The notes beneath the pieces were generated by a model. The model was given only the letters and a program-made list of their open reading frames with translations. It was not told the origin of the DNA and searched no databases. From assembly GCA_938033875.1 (NCBI GenBank), contig CALHKG010000004.1:1-50388 (forward strand): a DNA stretch of 50,388 nucleotides, written 5' to 3'. The first letter of the stretch is position 1, and each line of letters begins with the position of its first letter. This stretch comes from an uncultured Candidatus Saccharibacteria bacterium (lineage in GTDB: Bacteria; Patescibacteriota; Saccharimonadia; Saccharimonadales; Saccharimonadaceae). This document shows, piece after piece, positions 1 to 7,633 of the stretch. The translations under genes and the position numbers were made by a program.

Positions 1-325
<325 letters not shown>

Positions 326-506
326 TGTCCTTGTCCGTGGAGTTTATGCTTGCATAAACATTGCGGATAAGGTAGACTTAACTAGTAATTGGTGCTTTTC
401 AAAAGTACCAGTCAATTAAAAATCAATTCCGTGCTGATGTTGGACATCGAAGAAAGGGGTTTGGCCCACCGTGGAGTATATACGGAACCAAGCGTCGTAA
501 CCCCCT
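326..506 (+). other. 23S-5S internal transcribed spacer without tRNA
   Basis: About 180 nt separate 23S from 5S. No tRNA cloverleaf is visible. Two hairpins can be drawn. One has stem GTTTATG (342-348) with CATAAAC (353-359) and a CTTG loop, extended outward by TTGTCCG (331-337) pairing with CGGATAA. The other is around 391-409 (GGTGCTTTT with AAAAGTACC). These are probably rRNA processing stems (inference). Confidence 0.6.
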
Positions 507-507
507 C

Positions 508-617
508 CTTCGGTGCCCATAGCGAGGAGGAAACACCTGTTCTCATTCCGAACACAGAAGTTAAGCTCCCCAGCGGCGATTATACTGCGAAAGTGGGAAA
601 CTAGCACGGTGCCGAAT
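508..617 (+). rRNA. rrf: 5S ribosomal RNA
   Basis: The conserved 5S core CCGAACACAGAAGTTAAGC is present at about 548-566, followed by the GCGAAAGTGGGAAACTAG region. Helix I pairs TTCGGTGC (509-516) with GGTGCCGAA at the 3' end (608-616), which sets both ends to within 1-2 nt. A strong terminator follows directly. Confidence 0.95.
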
Positions 618-620
618 TAT

Positions 621-660
621 AAGAAAGCCATCCTAATAGGGTGGCTTTCTTCTTTATTTT
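621..660 (+). terminator. Rho-independent terminator of the rRNA operon
   Basis: A hairpin of 14 pairs (one G-U) runs 621-634 with 638-651 and has a 3-nt AAT loop. It is followed by TCTTTATTTT. It lies 4 nt after 5S rRNA. Confidence 0.93.
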
Positions 661-667
661 AAAACGT

Positions 668-696
668 TTGTGGTATGTTTTGGCAGATGCTAGAAT
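668..696 (+). promoter_or_regulatory. Promoter of the DUF3152-like gene (leaderless)
   Basis: -35 TTGTGG (668-673), 17-nt spacer, extended -10 TGC-TAGAAT (688-696). The predicted +1 is 703, exactly the A of the start codon. Confidence 0.6.
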
Positions 697-702
697 ATAT
701 GT

Positions 703-1434
703 ATGTGTATAGTGTGTAGGGTGGCTACTGGCGGTATGGCGATTGCTATTGCTCTAACGCCAACGGTTAATATAACGGCACCCAATGAAACTAAGAGTGA
801 TGCGAAGAAGGCGATTAGTGCTAAAATTTTCTCTGAAATAGAATCTCCGTCGTCGCTATCCAGCTTTAAGGCGTCGGATATCCAGACTCCAGATTGGCAC
901 TCCACATCTCAATCGTCAAAAAAATCGAATTCTGGAGCGAAAAAAGAAGTCACATATACAATATCAACAAAGGGTAATGTCCAATCAAACTTGTCTGAAT
1001 TCTCGAAACAGGTAAACGAAACCTTAAATGATAATCGAGGCTGGGCGCGTATGGGAATTGTTTTTAAAGAGGTAAAAGAGGGTGGAAACTTCAATTTAGT
1101 TCTGTCGCAAGCTGAATTAATGTCCTCGTTCTCATCAGGCTGTGACGCGGATTGGAGCTGTCGAGTCGGGTCTTCTGTCATTATCAATGATAATCGATGG
1201 TCTGGCGCGACTACAGCGTGGAATAAAGCGGGTGGTGATATTCGTAATTATCGACATATGGTAATAAATCATGAAGTTGGGCACTGGTTGGGACATGGGC
1301 ATTTGAATTGTTCTGGGGTTAATAATCCAGCGGCTGTTATGCAGCAGCAATCAATTGATTTACAGGGGTGTGCTTTTAATCCTTGGCCGCTTGATAGTGA
1401 ATTATGGTCAACCACGCTGGGGATAGAACTATGA
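703..1434 (+). CDS. Secreted metzincin-type zinc protease, DUF3152-like
   Basis: A 243-aa protein. A short hydrophobic N-terminus (residues about 8-22) suggests a secretion signal or anchor. It is followed by a Ser/Lys-rich linker to about residue 80 and a globular domain. Residues 190-200 read HEVGHWLGHGH, a full HExxHxxGxxH metzincin zinc site. Its flanks (INHEVGHWLGHGHLNC) match the DUF3152 family known mainly from Actinobacteria. Role inferred: extracytoplasmic metallopeptidase of unknown substrate. The start at 703 coincides with the predicted transcription start, and there is no Shine-Dalgarno. The stop overlaps the next start as ATGA, so the pair looks like an operon. The family call is from memory of motifs. 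Confidence 0.8.
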   Translation: MCIVCRVATGGMAIAIALTPTVNITAPNETKSDAKKAISAKIFSEIESPSSLSSFKASDIQTPDWHSTSQSSKKSNSGAKKEVTYTISTKGNVQSNLSEFSKQVNETLNDNRGWARMGIVFKEVKEGGNFNLVLSQAELMSSFSSGCDADWSCRVGSSVIINDNRWSGATTAWNKAGGDIRNYRHMVINHEVGHWLGHGHLNCSGVNNPAAVMQQQSIDLQGCAFNPWPLDSELWSTTLGIEL

Positions 1435-2147
1435 AATTGATAAAAAATTATCGCACACTTAAATTGGCTATTGTCATGAGTTTTATAATGCTGATAATGA
1501 TATTGGCGTATGGATTTGTGAGCTGGAAATCTTGGAAAAGTGTTCAAAGTGTAACAAAAAACGCTAATGAAATGGAGAGCTCGCTGTTTATTAATTTGCA
1601 AAAAGACAAATTATCCGCTGAAAAATTGAACGAATATTTGGCTGATTTAAAAAATAAACGCCAAAGCTGCGATGTGGTATTTTTTATATCTTGGCAGAAG
1701 AACGTTAATACTAGATTTAAAAAGTATTCAGAAGAATGTAATAAATCGGTAGAGAAGATGAACCGAACTATACAGAGTATAGAGAAGATTGTTAGCTTTA
1801 TGGAGTTTGATAAGGAATTGAGCGGTGAAATACGTGTGGTGTCAGATAACCTATCGAAGACTAAGCAAAATGACTTTATTGCTATGGAGAAAATATGGAC
1901 TAGCGTAAAGAAGAGGTTGGAATCTAGAGAGGGCGAGGCTAGCTTGCGTAAGTTAGTGATGAAGAGAATAGACGCTATTTTATTGGCTGTGCGCGATTTG
2001 AAGTCGACTAACGAAAAGAAAGACAGCGACCAGTTTACTATAGCCAGGGATAAATTTACTGTGGCTATTAACGCTTGGATTGGTTTGCAGAATGAGTTAA
2101 CGCAAGAATCTCAGCTTAGAATAGATAATCTATTAAGAGAGTTTTAG
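1431..2147 (+). CDS. Membrane-anchored coiled-coil protein, unknown function
   Basis: A 238-aa protein. The start at 1431 is chosen because it forms an ATGA overlap with the protease gene. An upstream in-frame ATG (1404) would lie inside that gene. Residues about 12-35 form one transmembrane helix (IVMSFIMLIMILAYGFV) after a basic N-terminus, so the remainder probably faces outside. The rest is Lys/Glu-rich and likely helical. A Cys at the C-CDVV stretch and another near ECNK could pair. No family recognised. Co-transcription with the metzincin suggests a partner, inhibitor or anchor, which is inference only. Tandem terminators follow. Confidence 0.75.
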   Translation: MKLIKNYRTLKLAIVMSFIMLIMILAYGFVSWKSWKSVQSVTKNANEMESSLFINLQKDKLSAEKLNEYLADLKNKRQSCDVVFFISWQKNVNTRFKKYSEECNKSVEKMNRTIQSIEKIVSFMEFDKELSGEIRVVSDNLSKTKQNDFIAMEKIWTSVKKRLESREGEASLRKLVMKRIDAILLAVRDLKSTNEKKDSDQFTIARDKFTVAINAWIGLQNELTQESQLRIDNLLREF

Positions 2148-2162
2148 AATAAATCTGCAATA

Positions 2163-2196
2163 AAAAATATCCCTCTATGTGATGGGATATTTTTCT
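2163..2196. terminator. Terminator after the protease operon
   Basis: AAAAATATCCC (2163-2173) pairs with GGGATATTTTT (2184-2194) around a 10-nt loop and runs into TTTTCTTC. A/T flanks on both sides allow activity in either direction. Confidence 0.85.
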
Positions 2197-2226
2197 TCTC
2201 GAATCTCGCAGAAAACGAGAATTTTT
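2195..2226 (+). terminator. Second tandem terminator
   Basis: TTCTCG/TCTCG (2196-2208) pairs with CGAGAA (2216-2221) and is followed by a TTTTTT tract. The stretch 2227-2340 beyond it shows no gene on either strand. Confidence 0.6.
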
Positions 2227-2350
2227 TGTGGTGGAACTCATAATTTCTAAAGCTCCAACAGGTGCCGTCAGTAACTGACTTTATTAGTATAGCTAACGCG
2301 CCAGCAAAATGCAATATTTTATTCACAATAAAAAACTACTTATGTAAATA

Positions 2351-2379
2351 TTGACAAAGTGTTAGTTATATGCTAGCAT
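2351..2379 (+). promoter_or_regulatory. Promoter of the KGG-repeat gene
   Basis: Perfect -35 TTGACA (2351-2356), 17-nt spacer, extended -10 TGC-TAGCAT (2371-2379). Predicted +1 is about 2386, giving a 90-nt leader. Confidence 0.7.
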
Positions 2380-2385
2380 ATAAAC

Positions 2386-2475
2386 ATAACACATATCATG
2401 TGTGATATATAAAGGTGAGGGTTTCCATTTAAATTTATGTGGAAATCTTTTTTAAAAATGGAGGAAAACCTTCCT
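2386..2475 (+). promoter_or_regulatory. Structured 5' leader of the KGG-repeat gene
   Basis: Three elements are visible. First, hairpin ATATCA-TGTG-TGATAT near 2395-2410. Second, a terminator-like hairpin GGTTTCCA/TGGAAATC with a 12-nt loop followed directly by TTTTTT (about 2419-2452). Third, the Shine-Dalgarno GGAGG (2460-2464), which can pair with CCTTCC just before the start codon. Attenuation or thermosensing is inference. Confidence 0.5.
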
Positions 2476-2685
2476 ATGGCAGGAACAAAGGCTGGCGGCT
2501 TAAAGGCTGCTCAAAAAAATCTAGCTCGCGATCCAGATTTTTACGCAAAAATCGGACGCAAGGGCGGTAAAAATGGTCGAACTGGTGGCTTTGCTGCAAA
2601 TCCAGCTTTGGCTCGTATCGCTGGTGCTAAGGGCGGACGCATTTCACGCCGTACTAAAAAGACAGTACAAAAAATTGCAGAATAA
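2476..2685 (+). CDS. KGG-repeat (GsiB/YciG-like) small basic protein
   Basis: A 69-aa, Gly/Lys/Arg/Ala-rich protein with repeated KGG-type units: AGTKAGGLKAA, GRKGGKNGRTGG and GAKGGRISRR. This is the pattern of general stress proteins of the GsiB/YciG type and of Con-10-like hydrophilic proteins. The start at 2476 (MAGTKAGG) is preferred over an in-frame ATG at 2437, because GGAGG sits 11 nt upstream and the 2437 ATG lies within the hairpin of the leader. Basic residues could also allow nucleic-acid binding. Its exact role is unknown. It is monocistronic, with its own promoter and a terminator shared with the convergent gene. Confidence 0.8.
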   Translation: MAGTKAGGLKAAQKNLARDPDFYAKIGRKGGKNGRTGGFAANPALARIAGAKGGRISRRTKKTVQKIAE

Positions 2686-2708
2686 GACCGCTCCAATCTC
2701 TTAAAATT

Positions 2709-2737
2709 AGCCTCCGTATGAGAGGCTTATTTTATTT
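2709..2737. terminator. Terminator between convergent genes
   Basis: AGCCTC (2709-2714) pairs with GAGGCT (2722-2727) around a 7-nt loop and is followed by TATTTTATTT. It serves the KGG gene. The minus-strand gene stops at 2727, inside it. Confidence 0.75.
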
Positions 2738-3191
2738 GATATCTTTTAAGCTGGCAGGATTTTGCTTGATTTACGCGCCATTCTGAGCGGCAATTAATAC
2801 ACTTGTAAGATGAGGAAGTGGCTTGTAATCCAACTGCGCCACACTGAGGACAAAGACTACGTTTATGTAGCCAGTTCCTGTAACTATCCAAAGAATCTTG
2901 AATATTATCGTCGTCCATACTGAGTGTTAAGCCGTATTTTGGCGCCAAAACATCAACGGCGTACTCCCAGGCGGATCTCTCCATTTCAACTAACTGGACA
3001 TCATATTGATAATTTTTATGACCAAGTTTAGCGTGGGCGATTTCGTGTAAAAGTTGCACTAAGTCTTCTTGTGAATCTAATTTTTCGTAATAGACTGTTT
3101 GCGAATTAGGATTCCAGGAAAATACTTCGCCCTCCTTGAACTGCAGTTCTGGAAAATCGTGTTCAATTTGAGGCAAGCTGACTAATGGCAT
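2727..3191 (-). CDS. ImmA/IrrE-like metallopeptidase with C-terminal zinc ribbon
   Basis: A 154-aa protein. The zinc-protease motif HEIAHAKLGH lies in the first half, followed about 20 residues later by a Glu-rich helix (EMERSAWEYA), as in the ImmA/IrrE (DUF955) fold. The C-terminus adds a zinc ribbon with CPQCG and CINC pairs. Family members cleave repressors or act in stress responses. The substrate here is not shown. The start is uncertain: ATG 3191 gives MPLVSL, whereas an in-frame TTG at 3215 has an AGAAG-like ribosome site 7 nt upstream. Either start overlaps the 3' end of the upstream ROK kinase gene, so the two are probably co-transcribed. Confidence 0.8.
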   Translation of the reverse strand: MPLVSLPQIEHDFPELQFKEGEVFSWNPNSQTVYYEKLDSQEDLVQLLHEIAHAKLGHKNYQYDVQLVEMERSAWEYAVDVLAPKYGLTLSMDDDNIQDSLDSYRNWLHKRSLCPQCGAVGLQATSSSYKCINCRSEWRVNQAKSCQLKRYQIK

Positions 3192-3975
3192 TGTCGTAGC
3201 ATCCGTATAATACAATTTCTTCTGGGTTGGGAGTGCTGATTATTTTTGGTACTGATATGGCGGCGGGTAAGTTTTCTGCCAGAAGACCGCTTAAAATATC
3301 TGAAAAATAGGATGTGAATACTCCCACGCTCCCGCCAATAACAACAACATCTGGTTGTGTAAAGGCAATGAGCGGTTGCAATCCAGCTTTTATCCTATTA
3401 GCAACCTCTTCCCAGACTTCCAGGGGTGTGTCTGATGATAATTCGCCAAAAATTCTCTGTAAAACCCTACCCGCAGCAATCTCTTCCCAAGTGGTAATCT
3501 TGCCATTGTAATTCAAAGACATATGTCCGCCCTCGCAGTCGCTAAACTCTTTATACAGATTTCCATTCAGGATTAGGGAAGTGCCAACGCCGGTCCCTAG
3601 GGTGATATATAGACCGCATCTGGGAGTTTTGGGCAATCTGAGCATACTTGCCAGTCCTGCCATATTGGCGTCATTTGCAATGAATATTGGTATATTAGGA
3701 AAATATCGGGAAAGTAGCTCACGGATAGGTTGATTTTTCCAGCCGAGGTTTTGACACCACACTGCCACGCCATCTTTAACTACTCCTGGCAGAGCCACAG
3801 AAATTGCGTCAATCGGCTTATCGTTCGTAATCAGGTGAATTTGATCGGCGACGCGTTGAATATATTGGTCTACGTTTTTAGGGGTGGGGAACTTAATGAT
3901 ATGCTTAGGATTTTTTTCCTCGTCAAAGTTGGCTACTAATGTTTTGGTCCCACCTGTGTCAACCGTAATAATCAT
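3163..3975 (-). CDS. ROK-family sugar kinase / glucokinase-like
   Basis: A 270-aa protein. Phosphate-binding motif VDTGGTKT at residues 5-12; substrate/catalytic loop IANDANMAGLA near residue 100, with the presumptive base Asp in ND; second ATP motif TLGTGVG; and EGGHM in place of the usual ROK E-x-G-H zinc region. The Cys-rich zinc loop (CxCGxxGCxE) of larger ROK proteins is missing, as in short polyphosphate/ATP glucokinases. Probable activity is phosphorylation of a hexose such as glucose. The start coincides with a predicted leaderless transcription start. It is the first gene of a pair with the ImmA-like protein. Confidence 0.85.
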   Translation of the reverse strand: MIITVDTGGTKTLVANFDEEKNPKHIIKFPTPKNVDQYIQRVADQIHLITNDKPIDAISVALPGVVKDGVAVWCQNLGWKNQPIRELLSRYFPNIPIFIANDANMAGLASMLRLPKTPRCGLYITLGTGVGTSLILNGNLYKEFSDCEGGHMSLNYNGKITTWEEIAAGRVLQRIFGELSSDTPLEVWEEVANRIKAGLQPLIAFTQPDVVVIGGSVGVFTSYFSDILSGLLAENLPAAISVPKIISTPNPEEIVLYGCYDNAISQLASN

Positions 3976-3981
3976 ATATTT

Positions 3982-3990
3982 ATTATATCA
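3982..3990 (-). promoter_or_regulatory. Extended -10 promoter of the ROK kinase (leaderless)
   Basis: On the minus strand TGA-TATAAT (3990 to 3982) is followed by 6 nt and then ATG at 3975, so predicted +1 is the A of ATG. No good -35 is seen. Confidence 0.65.
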
Positions 3991-3995
3991 CCAGC

Positions 3996-4025
3996 TTTAC
4001 TTATAAGAGGTCATTATGATATAAT
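3996..4025 (+). promoter_or_regulatory. Promoter of the LPXTG protein
   Basis: TTTACT (3996-4001), 18-nt spacer, extended -10 TGA-TATAAT (4017-4025). Predicted +1 is 4032. The 20-nt leader carries a GGAG ribosome site 7 nt before ATG 4052. It is divergent from, and adjacent to, the ROK promoter. Confidence 0.6.
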
Positions 4026-4051
4026 AAAGAAAATTTGAGTGGAGATATAAT

Positions 4052-4522
4052 ATGAAGCGAGTAAATCAGGCTGGATCAATTGGAATTTTTGTAATAGTAG
4101 GTGCTATTTTAGTGGCTATATCTTTGGCCGTTCTTTACGGAATTAGGCAGAATAATTTGTCACAAGATGGATCACCAATTTCTAGCGATTTGGTAGCATC
4201 AGAGAATAGCAATAAGAATTCACAGAACAACAGCACATCTCAGCAGTCTACAGATCAAAAAACGAATAGTCAGTCGGGCGGAAGAGGTGAGGCGCGAACC
4301 GACGTGAAGACTGAAGAGTCGAAAAAGACAACTCCTACACCTGAATCTTCTCAGTCTCAACAATCGCCATCATCTACAACGCCAGCTCCTTCTACTCCTT
4401 CTAAGCAATCTGATAAAGGATTACCAAAAACTGGACCAGAAGATGTAGCTGTTTCTGCAGTGGCTTTTGGTATTTTGGCGTTTTTAACGGTGGCTTATCA
4501 GCGATCTCGCTATCTGATCTAG
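4052..4522 (+). CDS. LPKTG sortase-substrate surface protein
   Basis: A 156-aa protein. The N-terminal hydrophobic segment (residues about 10-32) acts as signal or anchor. Residues 40-125 are a low-complexity Ser/Thr/Gln/Asn/Pro linker, followed by LPKTG at about 129-133, a hydrophobic helix and the basic tail RSR. This is a canonical sortase sorting signal. The protein is almost entirely linker, with no folded domain visible, so it may be a stalk or spacer. No sortase gene lies in the window. The start is supported by GGAG 7 nt upstream. Confidence 0.82.
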   Translation: MKRVNQAGSIGIFVIVGAILVAISLAVLYGIRQNNLSQDGSPISSDLVASENSNKNSQNNSTSQQSTDQKTNSQSGGRGEARTDVKTEESKKTTPTPESSQSQQSPSSTTPAPSTPSKQSDKGLPKTGPEDVAVSAVAFGILAFLTVAYQRSRYLI

Positions 4523-4524
4523 CT

Positions 4525-4554
4525 TTGACTTCTATCTATCTGTTGTGATATAAT
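4525..4554 (+). promoter_or_regulatory. Promoter of the S1-domain protein gene
   Basis: TTGACT (4525-4530), 18-nt spacer, TATAAT (4549-4554). Predicted +1 is 4561. This rules out an in-frame ATG at 4556 as the start. Confidence 0.75.
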
Positions 4555-4582
4555 TGTGATAATCTGTGGGGATATTTTTATT

Positions 4583-5710
4583 ATGTCCCTGAAGAATAAT
4601 ATCAATTTTAAGGAAGGGGTCTTTAGAAGACTTATGGCAGATGCCAAAATTACAATGGATGACCTGCTGGCTCAAGCAGGTGATAGTGTTAAACAACTTA
4701 CTGTCGGTGAAACAGTTGACGGTACTGTTTTATCAGTAAAGAAGCACGAAATTTTAATCGATTTAGGACCTTTGGGTGTTGGCTTGGTTCCACGCCGCGA
4801 AGTTAGCCTTTCAAAGAACTACAATGTTGGCGATTCAGTAATTGCTAGCGTAATTGATACCGAATTGGAAGATGGCTATTCGCTACTTTCATTGCGCAAG
4901 GCTGCGAAAGATCGTGGTTGGGATGAAGTTATGGCTAAATTGGAATCTGGTGAAATCATCACCGTTGTACCATACGACGCCAACCGCGGTGGACTACTAG
5001 TTGAATACGAAGGTATTCGCGGATTCTTGCCAGTATCACAATTGTCAGCTGAACACTATCCTCGCGTAGGTTCTAGCGACAAGGACGAAATCTTGCAACG
5101 ATTGAACAGCTTGGTGAAGAAGGATATTAAAGCGCGAATCTTGGATGCTGATCGCAAAGCCAACAAATTGATCTTCTCTGAAAAAGAGGCGGTTAAAGAA
5201 GGTTTGGCAGAGCGATTCCAGAAGTTGGCAATTGGCGACACAGTTACAGGTGTTGTTACGGGTGTTGTTGACTTTGGCGTATTTGTTAACGTTGAAGGTA
5301 TTGAAGGTTTGATTCACATCTCAGAAATTAGCTGGGAGCGTGTTAATAACCCATCTGACTACGTAAAAGTTGGTCAAACTATCGAAGCTAAGATTATTGC
5401 AATCGACAAAGAGCGCTTGAGCTTGAGTATGAAACAATTGACTAAAGATCCATGGTTGGATGAAGTTGAGCAATTTAAGCCTGGCGAGAAAGTTGAAGGA
5501 ACTGTAACTCGAATTACTCCATTTGGTGCATTCGTGCAGTTAAGTCCAGCGGTTGAAGCTTTGGTCCACGTGTCAGAGCTTGGCGGTGACGGTACTGATC
5601 CTGAAAAGGTATTTACATTGAACGAGCGTAAAGAATTTACAGTTTTGGATATTGATAAGGAAAATCGTAAGATTTCTCTTTCACTCGGCAAATCATCAAA
5701 GAAAAAATAA
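4583..5710 (+). CDS. rpsA: 30S ribosomal protein S1 (four S1 domains)
   Basis: A 375-aa protein with four OB-fold S1 repeats at roughly residues 40-110, 120-205, 215-285 and 300-375. The third is the best match (GVVDFGVFVNVEGIEGLIHISEIS). S1 binds mRNA and helps load it on the 30S subunit. The protein is shorter than the six-domain E. coli form, like Gram-positive and actinobacterial versions. The start at 4583 is chosen because the 4556 ATG lies upstream of the predicted transcription start. A GGGG-type site is 12 nt upstream, and an alternative start is ATG 4634 (MADAKI). It is followed by infB, 49 nt downstream. Confidence 0.88.
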   Translation: MSLKNNINFKEGVFRRLMADAKITMDDLLAQAGDSVKQLTVGETVDGTVLSVKKHEILIDLGPLGVGLVPRREVSLSKNYNVGDSVIASVIDTELEDGYSLLSLRKAAKDRGWDEVMAKLESGEIITVVPYDANRGGLLVEYEGIRGFLPVSQLSAEHYPRVGSSDKDEILQRLNSLVKKDIKARILDADRKANKLIFSEKEAVKEGLAERFQKLAIGDTVTGVVTGVVDFGVFVNVEGIEGLIHISEISWERVNNPSDYVKVGQTIEAKIIAIDKERLSLSMKQLTKDPWLDEVEQFKPGEKVEGTVTRITPFGAFVQLSPAVEALVHVSELGGDGTDPEKVFTLNERKEFTVLDIDKENRKISLSLGKSSKKK

Positions 5711-5759
5711 TACAAATCCCCTGAAGCGTAGTTACGCCCAGAGGTGAGAGGAGCTTATT

Positions 5760-7529
5760 ATGGCAGAAAAAATCGTCAATATTGCGGATTCGGTAACGGT
5801 TGGCGAGTTAGCCGAAACTCTGGGATTGTCAGTAACTACGCTGATTGGTGAATTGTTTAAGAACGGAATCGCTGCGACAATTAATCAGCGACTAGATTTT
5901 GAGACTGCACAGATTATTGTTGAAGAATTGGGGCTGGATGTGCAGCTGAAGCGAAAGACAGTTTCTGCGGAAATTCATCACCATGCGCACAAATTATCAG
6001 ACAAGGCAGTTCCTCGTCCGCCGATTGTGGCTGTGATGGGGCATGTTGACCACGGTAAAACGAGTTTGCTAGATGCGATTCTTGATAAGAAAACAGCGGC
6101 TAGTGAAGCCGGAGGAATTACTCAGCATATTAGCGCTTATCAAGCTCAGCGCAACGGACGAACTATCACTTTATTGGACACTCCAGGTCACGAGGCTTTT
6201 GCGGCGCTAAGACAGCACGGAGCTACACTGACTGATGTGGTGATTATCGTGGTGGCGGCGGATGATGGAGTTAAACCTCAGACTGTTGAGGCTATTCGAT
6301 TTGCTAGGTCGGCTAACGCTAAAATTGTGGTGGCAATTAATAAGATTGACAAAGAAGCAGCCAATTCGCAACTAGTAAAAACTCAATTGGCATCTGAGCA
6401 TGGTTTGAACCCTGAAGAATGGGGCGGCGACACTGTGATGGTTGAGGTTAGTGCAAAAACTGGTCAGAACTTAGACAAGCTTTTGGATATGGTTTTATTA
6501 GTGGCGGATATGGAAGATTTGCGCGCAGATGAAGATGTTCCGGCTGAAGGTTTGGTTATTGAGGCGCACATGGAAACTGGTCGTGGCGCCGTAGTCGGCT
6601 TGTTGGTGGAGAATGGTCATCTGAGACCTGGTCATTATTTGGTTGCTGGGACGGCTTACGGGCGAGTCCGAACGCTTCAAGATTTCCGTGGTAAAACCGT
6701 TAAAGATGCCGGTCCAAGTATGCCAGTGAATATGACCGGATTTAAGGAATTGCCACAATTCGGTGATGGATTTGAGATTGCGAAGAGTGAAAAAGAAGCT
6801 CGCAATTTGGCGCAAAAGGCTAAAATTGAACAGGAGAAAATGGCAGCCACAACTAATGTTACTGGCGCAGATATTCTTAAGATGATGAATCGAAAGCTTG
6901 ATGCGGAAGAATTTAACGTAATCGTTAAGGCTGACGTTCAGGGTTCGGTAACGTCTGTGGTTGATAGTTTGAAGCTGATTGACACGAATGGTGAAGTTGA
7001 GCTTCATGTTGTCGGAACTGGTGTTGGTAATATTTCTGAGAACGATATTCATTTGGCGGTTGGTGAGAATACGGTGATTTATGGTTTTAATGTCGATTTA
7101 CCACCGGCAGTTAAGCGATTAGCGGCGCGTGAACATGTGGAAGTGCGGATTTTTAAGGTAATTTATGAATTGTTGGATGACGCTAAGGCTTCAATGGAGG
7201 CTTTGTTAGCGCCAGAAATCGTTGAAACTGAAATTGGCGAGCTGGAAATTAAGGGCGTGTTTAGGACAATGCGCGAAGAAGTAATCGCTGGTGGTGAAGT
7301 GAAGCACGGTAAAGTCGCTAAGGACTTGCTGGCGCGCGTAAAACGTGGCGGAGAGCAAATTGCTGAAGTGGAGGTTTCTTCTGTACAACGTCAGCAACAA
7401 GAAGCAAAAGAGGTCTTTGAAGGCGAAATGTGTGGATTGAGCCTCAGGACAAAGAAAAAAATTACCTTAGAAATTGGCGACAAGCTGGAGTTCTTTACTA
7501 GGGAATTAGTGAAGAAGACACTGGGGTAG
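5760..7529 (+). CDS. infB: Translation initiation factor IF-2
   Basis: A 589-aa GTPase that places fMet-tRNA on the 30S subunit and promotes subunit joining. An IF2N-like domain occupies residues 5-60. The G domain follows with GHVDHGKTS (G1, near 93), DTPGHEAF (G3) and NKID (G4). Domains II, III and IV follow, ending with the C2-type fMet-tRNA-binding barrel. The long N-terminal extension of E. coli IF-2 is absent, giving the short form common in reduced genomes. GAGAGGAG lies 6-7 nt before ATG. It probably shares the rpsA transcript. Confidence 0.97.
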   Translation: MAEKIVNIADSVTVGELAETLGLSVTTLIGELFKNGIAATINQRLDFETAQIIVEELGLDVQLKRKTVSAEIHHHAHKLSDKAVPRPPIVAVMGHVDHGKTSLLDAILDKKTAASEAGGITQHISAYQAQRNGRTITLLDTPGHEAFAALRQHGATLTDVVIIVVAADDGVKPQTVEAIRFARSANAKIVVAINKIDKEAANSQLVKTQLASEHGLNPEEWGGDTVMVEVSAKTGQNLDKLLDMVLLVADMEDLRADEDVPAEGLVIEAHMETGRGAVVGLLVENGHLRPGHYLVAGTAYGRVRTLQDFRGKTVKDAGPSMPVNMTGFKELPQFGDGFEIAKSEKEARNLAQKAKIEQEKMAATTNVTGADILKMMNRKLDAEEFNVIVKADVQGSVTSVVDSLKLIDTNGEVELHVVGTGVGNISENDIHLAVGENTVIYGFNVDLPPAVKRLAAREHVEVRIFKVIYELLDDAKASMEALLAPEIVETEIGELEIKGVFRTMREEVIAGGEVKHGKVAKDLLARVKRGGEQIAEVEVSSVQRQQQEAKEVFEGEMCGLSLRTKKKITLEIGDKLEFFTRELVKKTLG

Positions 7530-7542
7530 ACTGCTCTAAGTA

Positions 7543-7571
7543 TTGACTTTTTTGTGTATTTATGATAGTAT
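7543..7571 (+). promoter_or_regulatory. Promoter of the 563-aa unknown gene
   Basis: TTGACT (7543-7548), 17-nt spacer, extended -10 TGA-TAGTAT (7563-7571). Predicted +1 is 7578, with a 56-nt leader containing hairpin TTCTG-CGTG-CAGAA near 7598-7611. Confidence 0.65.
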
Positions 7572-7633
7572 CTTAGATATACATAAGTTTATTGCTATTC
7601 TGCGTGCAGAAGGCGAAAGGAAACCACCACAAA

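Noticed and set aside
389..607. Open frames on both strands over the 5S rRNA region
   Set aside because: The stretch is 23S-5S spacer and 5S rRNA with clear secondary structure; the frames are shadows.
2144..2326. Minus-strand 60-aa frame
   Set aside because: It runs through two terminator hairpins, and has no promoter or ribosome site.
2227..2340. Possible tmRNA or tRNA on the minus strand (sequence ending in GAGTTCCACCA)
   Set aside because: No TTCGA T-loop, no acceptor stem pairing and no tag reading frame were found.
6498..7052. 184-aa minus-strand frame inside infB
   Set aside because: Lies entirely within the IF-2 gene, whose plus-strand motifs are unambiguous; low-complexity shadow composition.
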